Assembly: GCA_022774755.1 (NCBI GenBank)
Contig: JALFLK010000013.1
Coordinates: 1 to 64,000, forward strand
DNA from: a bacterium
GTDB lineage: Bacteria; Bacillota; Clostridia; Oscillospirales; Acutalibacteraceae
Direction: 5' to 3'
DNA: 64,000 nucleotides
The translations under genes and the position numbers were made by a program. The notes under the pieces are model-generated. The model worked only from the letters and a program-made list of their open reading frames with translations. It had not been told where the DNA came from and ran no database searches. Shown piece after piece: positions 1-9,167 of this stretch (positions within the stretch are counted from its first letter, which is position 1; each line of letters begins with the position of its first letter).

Positions 1-2676
1 CATCGAGAGGCTGATAAAATCCGAAGCGGAGTTCAGCTTGGCAATATAGATAAATATATCCCCGTTATTTACGAAAAGCCGGCAACGCTTTTTGACTATT
101 TAGAAGAAAACTCCCTTGTCTTTCTGAGCGAATACCAAAAAATCAAGGACAGAGCAAAGGCATCTGAATTTTTGCAGAAAGAAAACCTCACCGACTTTCT
201 TGAGGAGGGTGTTCTGTGCAGAGGATTCGACACATACAGCGAGAGCTTTAAAAACATCATTGACTTTTGGCAGGAAAAACAGCTTGTCTGCCTTGAAAAT
301 TTTGCCCACGGCGGTTTTGATTTCAAGCTGACGGAGCTTCTGAATTTTAATTTTAAGCTTCTCCCCCTTTGGAACGGCTCAGTTTCGGTTATGACGGAGG
401 ATTTACAGGGAATTGATTTGAAAAACAGCTCAGTTGTAATTCTTGCAGGAACGGAAAAATCCGCAAAATACGCCTCCGACGCTCTTGCCGAAAAGGGTTT
501 TGACAACATTTTGGTTAAGGACACAGAAAATGTTGAAAAAGGAAATATCTATGTTATGCCCGGCGCACTTTCCGGAGGTTTTGAATACCCCTCCGCAGGT
601 TTTTACCTTTTCAGCCACGGACTTGCGTCTGTTTCTCAAAAGCCGAAAAAGCGCAAAACTCCAAAAAATGCAAAGGAGATTTACTCTCTCTCCGACCTTA
701 CCGTCGGCGATTATGTTGTTCACAGCACACACGGAATCGGAGTTTTCGGCGGTATCAAAAAAATTGACACTCACGGAATTATAAAGGACTATATAAAGAT
801 TGAATATGCAAAACAGGATGTGCTTTATGTGCCTGTAACTCAGCTGGATATGGTTGCAAAGTACATCGGTCCGAGAGAAAATTCAACGGTTAAGCTCAGC
901 AGACTGGGCGGTGCCGACTGGAGTAAGGCAAAGGCACGGGTTAAAAGCTCCGTTAAGGATATGGCTAAGGAGCTTATCGCCCTGTACTCTCAGCGTATGC
1001 GCACAAAGGGCTATGCTTTTTCACCCGACGGCGAATGGCAGAGGGACTTTGAGAGCCGTTTTGAGTATGAAGAAACCGACGACCAGCTAAGGTGCTGTAA
1101 AGAAATCAAGCGTGATATGGAACGACCGGTTCCTATGGACAGGCTTTTGTGCGGTGATGTAGGCTTCGGCAAAACGGAGGTTGCCCTGCGGGGCGCTTTC
1201 AAATGCGTTACCGAATCAAAACAATGCGCTCTGCTCTGCCCTACAACCATACTTGCCTGGCAGCATTATCAGACCATACTCAGGCGTTTTGAGGATTACC
1301 CCGTAAGGATTGAGCTTTTATCAAGATTCCGCACCCCTAAACAACAAAAGGAAATTTTGAAAAAGCTTGAAAGAGGTGAAATCGACATAATCGTCGGCAC
1401 TCACAGGCTGGTGCAGAAAGACGTAAAATTCCACGATTTGGGACTTGCCATTATTGACGAGGAGCAAAGATTCGGCGTTGCGCAAAAGGAAAGGTTTAAG
1501 GAAGTGTGCAAAAATGTTGACGTCCTTACACTTTCGGCTACCCCTATTCCCCGAACCCTGAACATGGCTATGAGCGGAATAAGGGATATGTCGGTTATTG
1601 AAGAAGCTCCGAGAAACCGACAACCTGTGCAGACTTATGTTTTGGAGCACGACGAGGGTATTATTTCAGAAGCTATCCGCAAGGAAATACGCCGAGGCGG
1701 TCAGGTGTTCTACCTCTACAACAAGGTGGAAACAATCCTTGACAAGGCCGCAAAGCTGGGCAGGCTTATCCCCGAGGCAAAAATTGCCGTGGCTCACGGA
1801 AAAATGAACGAAAAAGAGCTTTCAGAGGTTTGGGAAAAGATGCTTAATCAGGAGATAAACCTCCTTGTCTGCACCACAATCATAGAAACAGGCGTTGACC
1901 TGCCCAATGCAAACACTCTTATCATTGAAAACGCAGACTGTATGGGTCTTTCTCAGCTTCACCAAATCAGAGGCAGAGTGGGCAGAAGTCCCAGAAGAGC
2001 CTACGCTTATTTTACATTCTGCCGTGGAAAAGTGCTGTCTGATATTGCTCAAAAAAGGCTTAACGCCATAAGAGAATACACCCAATTCGGCTCGGGATTT
2101 AAAATCGCAATGAGGGATTTGGAGCTTCGGGGCGCAGGTAATATTTTAGGCGCAAAACAGCACGGTCATATGGAAGATGTGGGCTACGATATGTACCTGA
2201 AACTCCTGGGCGAAGCCGTCCGTGAAGAAAAGGGCGAGGCTCCTGAGGAAGCGCAGATTGAGTGCCTTATTGACGTTGCCGTTGAGGCGCATATTCCCGA
2301 AAGCTACATTTCTAATCTTTCACAAAGGCTGGATATTTACAGAAGAATTGCGGATATTCGCACAAAAGAGGACAGCCTTGACGTTAAAGACGAGCTTGAG
2401 GACAGATTCGGCAGTATTCCGCCTGCTGTTTTGGGGCTTATTGATATTGCACAAATCAGAAATACGGCGTACAGCTGGAAAATATCCGAAATAAAGCAGA
2501 ACGAAAGCACTATTTTGCTTTATTTAAAAGATATTAAAGACGAAAAAGTTTCTTATATACTGACAAAGTTCAAGGGCAGATGTATGATAAACGCAGGCGC
2601 AAAGCCATATGCGGCAGTTAAATTCCCGAAAGATACCCCGCCGCTGGACGCATTGAAGGAAATTTTTTCTGTATAA
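1..2676 (+). CDS. mfd: Transcription-repair coupling factor Mfd (5'-truncated by window edge)
   Basis: The frame is open from base 1 to the TAA at 2676, so this is the C-terminal ~891 residues of a protein usually about 1150 residues long; an ATG at 172 is internal, not the start. Mfd displaces stalled RNA polymerase and recruits UvrA. Visible parts are the RNA-polymerase-interacting CarD-like domain (about nt 690-900, starting GDYVVHSTHGIGVF), the RecG-like helicase core with Walker A GDVGFGKTE (nt 1153-1179) and DEEQ box (nt 1450-1470), the motif LSATPIPRT, motif VI QIRGRVGRS (nt 1960-1990), and the C-terminal TRCF domain (LDIYRRIADI). The gene is followed by a foldase lipoprotein, a common clostridial order. 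The identification is secure. Confidence 0.97.
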   Translation, partial: HREADKIRSGVQLGNIDKYIPVIYEKPATLFDYLEENSLVFLSEYQKIKDRAKASEFLQKENLTDFLEEGVLCRGFDTYSESFKNIIDFWQEKQLVCLENFAHGGFDFKLTELLNFNFKLLPLWNGSVSVMTEDLQGIDLKNSSVVILAGTEKSAKYASDALAEKGFDNILVKDTENVEKGNIYVMPGALSGGFEYPSAGFYLFSHGLASVSQKPKKRKTPKNAKEIYSLSDLTVGDYVVHSTHGIGVFGGIKKIDTHGIIKDYIKIEYAKQDVLYVPVTQLDMVAKYIGPRENSTVKLSRLGGADWSKAKARVKSSVKDMAKELIALYSQRMRTKGYAFSPDGEWQRDFESRFEYEETDDQLRCCKEIKRDMERPVPMDRLLCGDVGFGKTEVALRGAFKCVTESKQCALLCPTTILAWQHYQTILRRFEDYPVRIELLSRFRTPKQQKEILKKLERGEIDIIVGTHRLVQKDVKFHDLGLAIIDEEQRFGVAQKERFKEVCKNVDVLTLSATPIPRTLNMAMSGIRDMSVIEEAPRNRQPVQTYVLEHDEGIISEAIRKEIRRGGQVFYLYNKVETILDKAAKLGRLIPEAKIAVAHGKMNEKELSEVWEKMLNQEINLLVCTTIIETGVDLPNANTLIIENADCMGLSQLHQIRGRVGRSPRRAYAYFTFCRGKVLSDIAQKRLNAIREYTQFGSGFKIAMRDLELRGAGNILGAKQHGHMEDVGYDMYLKLLGEAVREEKGEAPEEAQIECLIDVAVEAHIPESYISNLSQRLDIYRRIADIRTKEDSLDVKDELEDRFGSIPPAVLGLIDIAQIRNTAYSWKISEIKQNESTILLYLKDIKDEKVSYILTKFKGRCMINAGAKPYAAVKFPKDTPPLDALKEIFSV

Positions 2677-2757
2677 GAATAATTTTGCCTTTTTAGTTTC
2701 AAAATTTACGGTATTTTCCGCTTATTCAGATTTTTTAAGTGAATTTCAGTAAAAATA

Positions 2758-2786
2758 TAGACATTAAGAAAAAAATTGTGTATAAT
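2758..2786 (+). promoter_or_regulatory. Sigma-A-type promoter of the foldase lipoprotein gene
   Basis: A -35-like TAGACA (2758-2763) and a perfect TATAAT (2781-2786) are separated by 17 bases. It lies about 60 bases upstream of the start codon, so the lipoprotein gene can be transcribed independently of mfd. Confidence 0.65.
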
Positions 2787-2845
2787 TGTAGGGTACGTAT
2801 AGTTTCGGTACTTTATAAAATTTTCTATAAAGGATGGTAAAAGAA

Positions 2846-4018
2846 ATGAACCCATTTAAGAAAGTAACCGCTGTTCTTCTTGCGGTGTTAATGATTGTTC
2901 TTGCCGCAGGATGTACACCCATCAGCCTTAGCAAGGAGTGGAGCTACAAATACGGCGACCAGGAGCTTCCTATCGGCGTATATATCTACTCTATGTATCA
3001 GGCATATAACGAGGCTAAATCCTACGCTGAAAAGCTTGACGACTACGCCACAGACAAGTCTTTCCTTGATTTGGAAATCACCGATGACGACGGAAACACC
3101 CAAGTTGCAAGGGAGTGGATTCTTGACAAAGCAGATAAGATAACAAGAAACGTTATTGCAATAAACAGCGAAATTGAAAACAACAATGTTACTGTTGACC
3201 AGGCTACTTTAGACGAAGCAGAAAAGACTGCAAAGAACACCTGGGATATGGGACAGTATGTGTCTTACGGATACTTCAGCCCTATGAGCAAGGAGCTTGA
3301 GCCTTACGGAATTTCTTATGAAAGCTTCTATATTTCTACATACGAAGCAATGGCAAAGCAGTCGTGCCTGTTTAATGCTCTTTACGGCAAGGGCGGAGCT
3401 AAAGAAGTTACCGACGCAGAGCTTACAGAGTACTTTAACAGCAACTACACAGATTATAAATACTTTGCCGCAAACCTTTATACCTCCGAAACCGGCGAGG
3501 ACGGCACCAGCACAAATGTTGCCCTTAGCGACGAGGATAAGGAAAAGGTAAAAGCAGAGCTTGACAAATATGCCGAAGAGGTAAACTCGGGCAAGTCTTT
3601 CGACGATGTCGTTAAGGAATATATGGATAACAATTCCATTACAGAGGACCCCACAAAGACAGGCACCGAGGTTCTTGATAAGAGCTCAATCGGCGACGAG
3701 TTAAAGGAAAAGCTGGGAGAAATGGCTGAGGGCACCTGCGCAACAGTTGCAGTAGGCGACGGCGACTCCGCACAGTACTACCTGATTTATAAGGGCAAAA
3801 TTGCTGACGCTGCTGATGGATATATCTCTGACGACACAAACAGAACAAGCGTTCTCTCTGCAATGAAGTCCGAAGACTTTAACTCATACCTTGAAGATTT
3901 GGCTACAAACCTTGATGTTGAAATCAACACATCACAGACAAACAGATACAAGCCCGATATGTTCTTTGTACCTGTTGCACCGTCAACGGCCGCCACAACT
4001 TCGGCCTCCGAGTCATAA
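2846..4018 (+). CDS. Foldase-like lipoprotein (PpiC/SurA-type)
   Basis: A 390-residue exported lipoprotein. The start at 2846 is preferred over the in-frame ATG at 2834 because AAAGGA (2829-2834) is well spaced only from 2846. The signal peptide ends in a lipobox LAAGC with the lipidated Cys at about residue 23. The long helical N-terminal part resembles the SurA/PrsA chaperone domain, and residues ~230-325 look like a diverged parvulin domain (SFDDVVKEYM ... YYLIYKGKI). It probably assists folding of secreted proteins at the outer membrane face. The parvulin motif is weak, so isomerase activity is not certain. A Ser/Ala/Thr-rich tail ends the protein and a terminator follows. Confidence 0.75.
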   Translation: MNPFKKVTAVLLAVLMIVLAAGCTPISLSKEWSYKYGDQELPIGVYIYSMYQAYNEAKSYAEKLDDYATDKSFLDLEITDDDGNTQVAREWILDKADKITRNVIAINSEIENNNVTVDQATLDEAEKTAKNTWDMGQYVSYGYFSPMSKELEPYGISYESFYISTYEAMAKQSCLFNALYGKGGAKEVTDAELTEYFNSNYTDYKYFAANLYTSETGEDGTSTNVALSDEDKEKVKAELDKYAEEVNSGKSFDDVVKEYMDNNSITEDPTKTGTEVLDKSSIGDELKEKLGEMAEGTCATVAVGDGDSAQYYLIYKGKIADAADGYISDDTNRTSVLSAMKSEDFNSYLEDLATNLDVEINTSQTNRYKPDMFFVPVAPSTAATTSASES

Positions 4019-4072
4019 GCACAACTTAAGCGAAACAGCGAAGACAGCATAAAAAGCATAAAAAGTCTATTA

Positions 4073-4102
4073 AGCTCCGAGTTTAGAAACTCGGAGCTTT
4101 TT
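4073..4102 (+). terminator. Intrinsic terminator after the foldase lipoprotein gene
   Basis: A perfect hairpin AGCTCCGAGTTT / AAACTCGGAGCT (4073-4099) is followed by a T-run (TTTTT). It lies 55 bases after the stop codon. Confidence 0.85.
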
Positions 4103-4407
4103 GCGTGCCTGTTCTCCGGGATGATTTTCAACAAAGCAGAAATATTTACAGAAATACCACATCGGAATAATTTGTTTTTTACAATAGTGGTTTATAATCA
4201 TATCGTTCTCAAAGGAAATTACCTGAATAAGCCTTTTGATTTTATAGGCGACTGAATATGAACACTAATACTAAAGGCGGATTCAGGCTTGCTTTATGAG
4301 AAACCATATACCGAAATCCGATAAATGTCAGCAAAGCTTTACCCTGCTTTTATCGGAAACGGTACTATTCACCATTACCATTAAGAAAAAACAAGGAGAT
4401 GTATGGA
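4103..4407 (+). other. Leader/intergenic region before the metallophosphatase gene, possibly structured
   Basis: This stretch has no convincing gene. A TATAAT at about 4193-4198 lies 15 bases after TTGTTT, a poorly spaced promoter candidate. Downstream are two inverted repeats: CCTGAAT with ATTCAGG (about 4222 and 4281) and TCCGATAAA with TTTATCGGA (about 4317 and 4350). The second pair encloses a potential inner helix. No known riboswitch class was recognised. The leader would be roughly 200 nt long. Confidence 0.35.
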
Positions 4408-6150
4408 ATGAAAAGAAAGAGAATCGGCAGGATTATTCTTGCCTCTGCGCTTGCGGCTGTGTTAACCGCTGCCGCTGCACAAACAGCGTTTGCTGCGCCA
4501 AGCACACCGGGTTTTGAGGTTGAGGACTTAACCCTCCAGCCCGGAACAGACACAACACAAATCAACCTTAACTGGTACACAGACACCGACGGTAAGGGTG
4601 CAAAGGTTAAATTTTCAGACGGCAAAAACACAATCACACAGGACGCTTTTGCTAAGTCCGCTGTTGAGGGTAAAACAGCCTGCAAGGCAACTGTAAGCGA
4701 GCTTGCTCCCGATACCGAATACACTTACAGTATTTCTGAGGACGGCGGAGCAACCTGGTCAAATGAATACAAATACACAACACCTGCCGAGGGTGAATTT
4801 ACCTTTGGTTTTGTAGGCGACCCTCAGCTTAACAACGGTTCAGAAGATAAAAACAGCGCTGTTTTTAGTTCGGATAAGACTACAAAGACAGGCTGGAACG
4901 ATACTTTGAATGCTTTGGCTGACAAAAATGTAGATTTAATTGCCTCTGCCGGCGACCAGGTTGACGATACTAAGGGTGGCAGTGAGGCACAATATACTGA
5001 ATTATTTTCTTCAAGCGTGCTCCGGTCAACTCCGTTTGCGGCTGCTGTAGGCAATCACGACCGACACAACGGTTTTCTTTATCACTATAACCTGCCGAAC
5101 GAACAGGATGTTTCGTCAATAGTAAACAGCACCACAACAGCCGCCGCACAGGAAGTAACAACAGACAAAGGCAACTACTTCTACAAATTCAACAACGCTC
5201 TGTTCGTTGTGCTTAACGACTCATCGTATCCCTCAAACGCAGAGGAAGCTAAGCCATACATTGAGGCTTACAGACAAACTCTCAGCAACGCTGTTTCAGC
5301 ATATCCCGACTACAGGTGGCTGTTTGTTCAGCACCACAAGTCAACCGAATCTGTTGCACAGCATGTTGCCGACAGGGACATTCAGTACTATGTTGAGGCA
5401 GGCTTTGAAAAGCTGATGGACGAATTCAAGGTTGATGTTGTGCTTGCAGGTCACGACCATGTATATGCAAGAACCTACGCTATGAGCAACGGCAAGAGAG
5501 TAAGCGACCTTACAAACAGTTATGTTGACCCTGAAGGCACTGTTTACCTGACCTGCAACACAGGCTCCGGTCTTAAGTACTACAACATTTTCGATACCGA
5601 AAAGCTCTATGTTAAGGATAACGAGGAATATCCGTATCTTGCAAACGGCTTAAAAGGCTCACAGGAATACCTCAAAGGCGTATTCCCATTATCAACAGCA
5701 GTTGCACAGCAGGATAAAATTCCGGGCTATACAACTATCAAGGTAACCGATGAAAAGATTACCTTTAATTCATACAGCACATACGACAATCCTGCAACAG
5801 CAGATATTAACGAGGCAACAGACAGCATAGACACCTTTACAATCACAAAGTCAACGCCTGTTACCCCAACAGAGCCGGAAACCACTCTCCCCGCCGAGAC
5901 TGAAACTACTGCTCCCACGGAGCCTTCAACAGCTTCACCCACAGACAGCACAGCAGTTGTTACTCCTACTGCACAGTCACCTAAGGGCGGCTCAACAACC
6001 TCAACAAACGACTCAAACGGACAATCAACAGGCACAACCTCTAACGGCAAGGTTGCAACAGGCGACGCATTTAATATATCTATACTTCTTGTCCTTCTTG
6101 CAACAGCCGCCGGTTTAACGGTGCTTGTCCGTAAGAAATTCAAAAACTGA
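4408..6150 (+). CDS. Secreted, wall/membrane-anchored metallophosphatase (purple acid phosphatase-like)
   Basis: A 580-residue exported phosphoesterase. The ATG at 4408 is chosen over 4399 because AAGGAG (4393-4398) abuts 4399 but is spaced 9 bases from 4408. A signal peptide (about residues 1-31, ending AFA) precedes a fibronectin-like purple-acid-phosphatase N-terminal domain. The calcineurin-like core shows the metal-binding set: FVGDPQ, SAGDQVDD, VGNHDRH, QHHKS and AGHDHVY. A Pro/Thr-rich linker follows and the C-terminus is a TGDAF motif, a hydrophobic segment and a basic tail RKKFKN. This layout resembles a sortase signal, but LPxTG is absent. Substrate unknown; probably hydrolyses external phosphate esters. 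Confidence 0.85.
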   Translation: MKRKRIGRIILASALAAVLTAAAAQTAFAAPSTPGFEVEDLTLQPGTDTTQINLNWYTDTDGKGAKVKFSDGKNTITQDAFAKSAVEGKTACKATVSELAPDTEYTYSISEDGGATWSNEYKYTTPAEGEFTFGFVGDPQLNNGSEDKNSAVFSSDKTTKTGWNDTLNALADKNVDLIASAGDQVDDTKGGSEAQYTELFSSSVLRSTPFAAAVGNHDRHNGFLYHYNLPNEQDVSSIVNSTTTAAAQEVTTDKGNYFYKFNNALFVVLNDSSYPSNAEEAKPYIEAYRQTLSNAVSAYPDYRWLFVQHHKSTESVAQHVADRDIQYYVEAGFEKLMDEFKVDVVLAGHDHVYARTYAMSNGKRVSDLTNSYVDPEGTVYLTCNTGSGLKYYNIFDTEKLYVKDNEEYPYLANGLKGSQEYLKGVFPLSTAVAQQDKIPGYTTIKVTDEKITFNSYSTYDNPATADINEATDSIDTFTITKSTPVTPTEPETTLPAETETTAPTEPSTASPTDSTAVVTPTAQSPKGGSTTSTNDSNGQSTGTTSNGKVATGDAFNISILLVLLATAAGLTVLVRKKFKN

Positions 6151-6177
6151 TTGTTTGTTTAATCTTTTTCAGGCAGG

Positions 6178-6206
6178 GAACTCCTTAACAGGAGTTCTTT
6201 GTTTTT
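6178..6206 (+). terminator. Intrinsic terminator after the metallophosphatase gene
   Basis: Hairpin GAACTCC/GGAGTTC with a short loop, followed by TTTGTTTTT, 27 bases after the stop codon. Confidence 0.8.
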
Positions 6207-6302
6207 ATAAAATTCTCCTGAACTCTAACAACTAAATTGTTACCATACGGCGATAATGATTACAGATTTATGATTTTTATGTGAAAATATCAATAAACCC
6301 TT

Positions 6303-6330
6303 TTACAGTTCGGATTTTTGTGTTATAATC
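6303..6330 (+). promoter_or_regulatory. Candidate sigma-A promoter of the Asp/Ser/Tyr-rich membrane protein gene
   Basis: TTTACA and TATAAT are separated by 16 bases in the 231-base gap upstream of the gene; a second TATAAT-like hexamer follows ten bases later. Position is approximate to a base or two. Confidence 0.5.
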
Positions 6331-6381
6331 TTTGTGTATAATTTATTATAAGCATTTGTTTCCCGAAAAAGGAGGGCTACG

Positions 6382-7269
6382 ATGAATATAAAATCAAAAA
6401 TTTCAGCCTTGTTAATCGCCTTGGCTATGGTATTCGCATCGTTCTCATTTACTGCGTTTGCAGCCGAAAAAACCAATGAATCTTACGCTGAATATGACGC
6501 AAACACATCAGGCGACGACATAATTTACGATGATCCCGGTTCTTCGGAGGTTACACCTGACCCCGAACCGGCACCGGTGGAGCCTGAGCCTGACCCACAG
6601 CCCGACCCCGGCAGCAGCAGTATTCCCGACACGCCGTCTTCATATCCCGAATATGACCCGGGCTATGAATCGTCGTCAAGTTCCGATTACGGCGATTACT
6701 CCGATTACGGCAATTCGTCCAACTACTATGACGACTACAATTCATACAGCAGTAATTATGCCTACGGATACAACGACGACTCGTCCAACGACAATTATAT
6801 TTCTTATGAAACGCCCACAAAGCCTGTTAATAACAGCAGTTACTACGACAGCGGAAAAATTGACGACAGCGAGCTTTCGGAAAATGACTGGAACGCTATT
6901 GCGCAAAGCCTGCAAAATTCCGATGACTCAAACACAGGCGACGACTTTAACTTTATTAAAAACAATACAAGCACCAGCGACAACGGTCTTTGGATGCTCG
7001 TAACGGGTGCGGTTTTGATTGTTCTTGCTGTTTCGGGAATAGCTTACACCATAATTTCCGGTATAAACAGAAAGAAAAAATTTGCCTATGCAAGTCCCGG
7101 TACAGGAAACAGGCGTGCTTCAGCTCAGCAGAATCGTTCAAGAAACGATTACGGCGACAATTACTATAACAGGAGCCAAAGACAGCTTCCAAAGAGGAGA
7201 AAAATTGAAGATACAGCCGATATTGTTCTTCCCCAAAACAGAAACAGCGGAAACCATTACAGGCATTGA
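6382..7269 (+). CDS. Exported single-pass membrane protein with low-complexity ectodomain
   Basis: The family is not recognised. The ATG is preceded by GGAGG with good spacing. A signal peptide (residues 1-26, ending AFAA) leads into an acidic Pro-rich stretch (many PEP/PDP units) and then a Ser/Asp/Tyr/Asn-rich region (about residues 90-150) of near-repeats such as YGDYSDYGNSSNYYDDY. A hydrophobic segment at about residues 201-227 is followed by a basic cytoplasmic tail of ~65 residues rich in Arg, Asn and Gln. Topology should be outside-TM-inside. The composition suggests a disordered extracellular stalk; no catalytic motif is seen. Confidence 0.6.
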   Translation: MNIKSKISALLIALAMVFASFSFTAFAAEKTNESYAEYDANTSGDDIIYDDPGSSEVTPDPEPAPVEPEPDPQPDPGSSSIPDTPSSYPEYDPGYESSSSSDYGDYSDYGNSSNYYDDYNSYSSNYAYGYNDDSSNDNYISYETPTKPVNNSSYYDSGKIDDSELSENDWNAIAQSLQNSDDSNTGDDFNFIKNNTSTSDNGLWMLVTGAVLIVLAVSGIAYTIISGINRKKKFAYASPGTGNRRASAQQNRSRNDYGDNYYNRSQRQLPKRRKIEDTADIVLPQNRNSGNHYRH

Positions 7270-7338
7270 TAAAAAGACATTCATTTATGAACAGACAATT
7301 TAAACCAAGTAGATTCTGCCAAATAAAATTTTAAAAAT

Positions 7339-7366
7339 AAAAGCGTTCCTTTTGAGGAGCGCTTTT
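7339..7366 (+). terminator. Intrinsic terminator after the low-complexity membrane protein gene
   Basis: Hairpin AAAAGCGTTCCT / AGGAGCGCTTTT with a four-base loop, and T-rich on the downstream side. Confidence 0.75.
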
Positions 7367-7406
7367 GTTGTTTATAAAGTATTTCATCACATTGTATATA
7401 ATAATA

Positions 7407-7433
7407 AGAGCGCTCTCCTGACGACAGCGCTCT
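7407..7433 (-). terminator. Hairpin terminator for the convergent small lipoprotein gene
   Basis: AGAGCGCT and AGCGCTCT form an 8-bp stem; on the minus strand it is followed by a T/A-rich tract. It lies about 110 bases past the stop codon of the lipoprotein gene at 7541. Confidence 0.55.
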
Positions 7434-7540
7434 TTAATTCTGTTATCTCTTTAAATTCCGTTATTTTGATTTTTAATGCTTGGATTTCACACGGCAATAT
7501 CCGTTTTTATATTAAATACTGTGCTTGTGCAAATACCAAT

Positions 7541-7999
7541 TTAGCTGCCGAAGTCAATAATATTATCAAGCTTATATGTATCTCCCTCTTTAACAATAAC
7601 GAACCTGTCGGTCATATTGTTAATTCCGACTTTGCATCTTGTACCTTGGTAACCGTCGTCAAAGGTTATAAAGTAATGGATAAGCATCTCATAGGTTGCT
7701 CCGGTTTGCTTGCCTGTGTCAAAAGCAATTTCCTTAAGGATAAATTCCTTAATATTGCTGAAGTACTTGTTTACATCGCAGCTCGAAGACCTCATCTTAT
7801 CTGTGGTCAGCCTTGTGTATGCGTCTCTGTCCTGGTTGTTAATAGCGTCTGTAATGTCGTTCATAAGCTGTTCAACGCTTGCTTTGGCAACCTCCTTGGA
7901 ATCCAAAACGGTTTCAACCTTTTTTTCACATCCGCATCCTGCCAAAAATAGGCACATCATAGTAAGCGCCATAAATGCCGAAATAATTTTTTTAGTCAT
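7541..7999 (-). CDS. Small lipoprotein, NTF2/DUF4878-like
   Basis: 152 residues with a signal peptide and lipobox LAGCG (Cys at about residue 22), so it is predicted to be membrane-anchored outside the cell. The mature part begins with a helix (VEQLMNDITDAINNQDRDAY) followed by alternating beta-strands, the pattern of the NTF2-like/DUF4878 lipoproteins common in Firmicutes. Those small domains bind ligands or partners; no catalytic residue can be named. An AAAGGAG-like site precedes the ATG. It stands alone, convergent with the upstream gene and just outside the phage operon, on whose strand it lies. Confidence 0.6.
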   Translation of the reverse strand: MTKKIISAFMALTMMCLFLAGCGCEKKVETVLDSKEVAKASVEQLMNDITDAINNQDRDAYTRLTTDKMRSSSCDVNKYFSNIKEFILKEIAFDTGKQTGATYEMLIHYFITFDDGYQGTRCKVGINNMTDRFVIVKEGDTYKLDNIIDFGS

Positions 8000-8112
8000 A
8001 ATTTTTACACTCCTTTGGTATCATTCTAACATAAAACCAAATGTTTGTAAACAAAAAATGTCATTTTGTGACTGAATTTTCTGACTTTTCTGACTAAATA
8101 ATATAGAGTGTT

Positions 8113-8583
8113 TTATCTGAACGCTAAAACAACATACTGACCGTACTGTTCGTTAAGATTATAAAACACATCGTCTTGTGCAGATGTGCTTTGCTTAACC
8201 GTCAATACACTGTTTTTTATTCCTCCGCAGTCGTCATCGGCAATATCAGAGCTAAAAAAAGCGCCGTTGATTTTTTCCGCAGAAATATCGGTGTCATAAT
8301 TGCAAAATCCGCTGTATCTTTTGTAAACTACAGCGCAGGAGGGCTGAAACGGCAGGGTAATGTTTTTTGTTGCCGTTCCTGTTCCCGAGTAACTCGTTTT
8401 ATAAACAGGCGAGCTAAGCTTTTCCCTGTCACTTTCCGATAAATGAGCCGATGAATCGCTTAAATGTCCGCCTAACTTCTCGTCAATTATGTTATTATCC
8501 TCCACAAAGTCCACACGCTTTGGCTTATCGTCTGCAAGCCAGCTGTTAAGCCCAAGGTTTGGAGTTTTTTCCGTTGATGGCAT
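8113..8583 (-). CDS. Phage tail fibre/receptor-binding-like protein
   Basis: 156 residues. The N-terminus (EKTPNLGLNSWLADDKPKR then DFVEDNNIIDEKL) matches the start typical of short side-fibre proteins attached to gpI-type baseplate proteins in Clostridium/PBSX phages. The C-terminal half is beta-rich without recognisable lectin motifs. It is the last gene of the phage-derived operon; 11 bases separate it from the gpI-like gene. It is short for a fibre, so it may be an adaptor or a truncated fibre. No holin or endolysin follows it, which is unusual for this position. Confidence 0.6.
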   Translation of the reverse strand: MPSTEKTPNLGLNSWLADDKPKRVDFVEDNNIIDEKLGGHLSDSSAHLSESDREKLSSPVYKTSYSGTGTATKNITLPFQPSCAVVYKRYSGFCNYDTDISAEKINGAFFSSDIADDDCGGIKNSVLTVKQSTSAQDDVFYNLNEQYGQYVVLAFR

Positions 8584-8594
8584 TGTATCTCTCC

Positions 8595-9167
8595 TTAACT
8601 TTTTTGTTCATCAATTTCTTCCCAAGTCATATTAAGGGAATCCATTGAAGAAAATGTGTTATTCTTGTCCTCAAAAGACTGCCAGCTGATGCCGTAAAAC
8701 AAGGTCCAGACAACAATGCCGGCAGGCATAATCTTGCTGATTTCTCTTTTGATATACGCTTTTCGCTCCTCTGTGCAATCGCCCGAAATCTCAATAATCA
8801 CTCTCGAATCCTTAACGCACTCGGTGATTTTATATTCTTCCGTTCCAAAAGCGTTTAAAGCCGATTCCATAGCGGAGAGTGTTAAATCTTCGTCCGAGGT
8901 AAGCAATCGGTTCATAATTCTGCCTCTGCGTTCCTCAGGTTCAAGCTCGCTAAACGGTGCCGTATAAAGACTCTCAATACTGTCAAGGCCGTAACCGCAG
9001 GCGGTAAAAACAAAGCTTTCCCTCAGGATTTCGTCAAGAGAGTCGTAAATCAGGTCAAATTCATCTGCAAACACTGAAAGCTCTGCATAAATTTTACTTT
9101 CTTCATCCAAAGAGTAAATTTTCAGCGGAGAAAGAATGTCTAAAAACTTATCAATTATTTTCATCAT
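8595..9167 (-). CDS. Baseplate protein, gpI/XkdU-like (DUF2313)
   Basis: 190 residues matching the size and helical N-terminal pattern of YmfQ/XkdU proteins (Mu gp48 family), which sit at the baseplate periphery and connect J-type wedges to fibres. It begins within the end of the baseplate J gene (4-base overlap, ATGA type), so the two are translationally coupled. The C-terminal segment WTLFYGISWQSFED is a usual kind of ending for this family. Assignment rests on position plus sequence character. Confidence 0.7.
   Translation of the reverse strand: MMKIIDKFLDILSPLKIYSLDEESKIYAELSVFADEFDLIYDSLDEILRESFVFTACGYGLDSIESLYTAPFSELEPEERRGRIMNRLLTSDEDLTLSAMESALNAFGTEEYKITECVKDSRVIIEISGDCTEERKAYIKREISKIMPAGIVVWTLFYGISWQSFEDKNNTFSSMDSLNMTWEEIDEQKS

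Noticed and set aside
4258-4299. 13-codon ORF (MNTNTKGGFRLAL) in the leader before the metallophosphatase gene
   Set aside because: No convincing ribosome-binding site; no link to the downstream function can be argued.
7352-7951. 199-codon plus-strand ORF
   Set aside because: It lies opposite the small lipoprotein gene, which has a signal peptide, lipobox and ribosome-binding site; the plus ORF has no such support.
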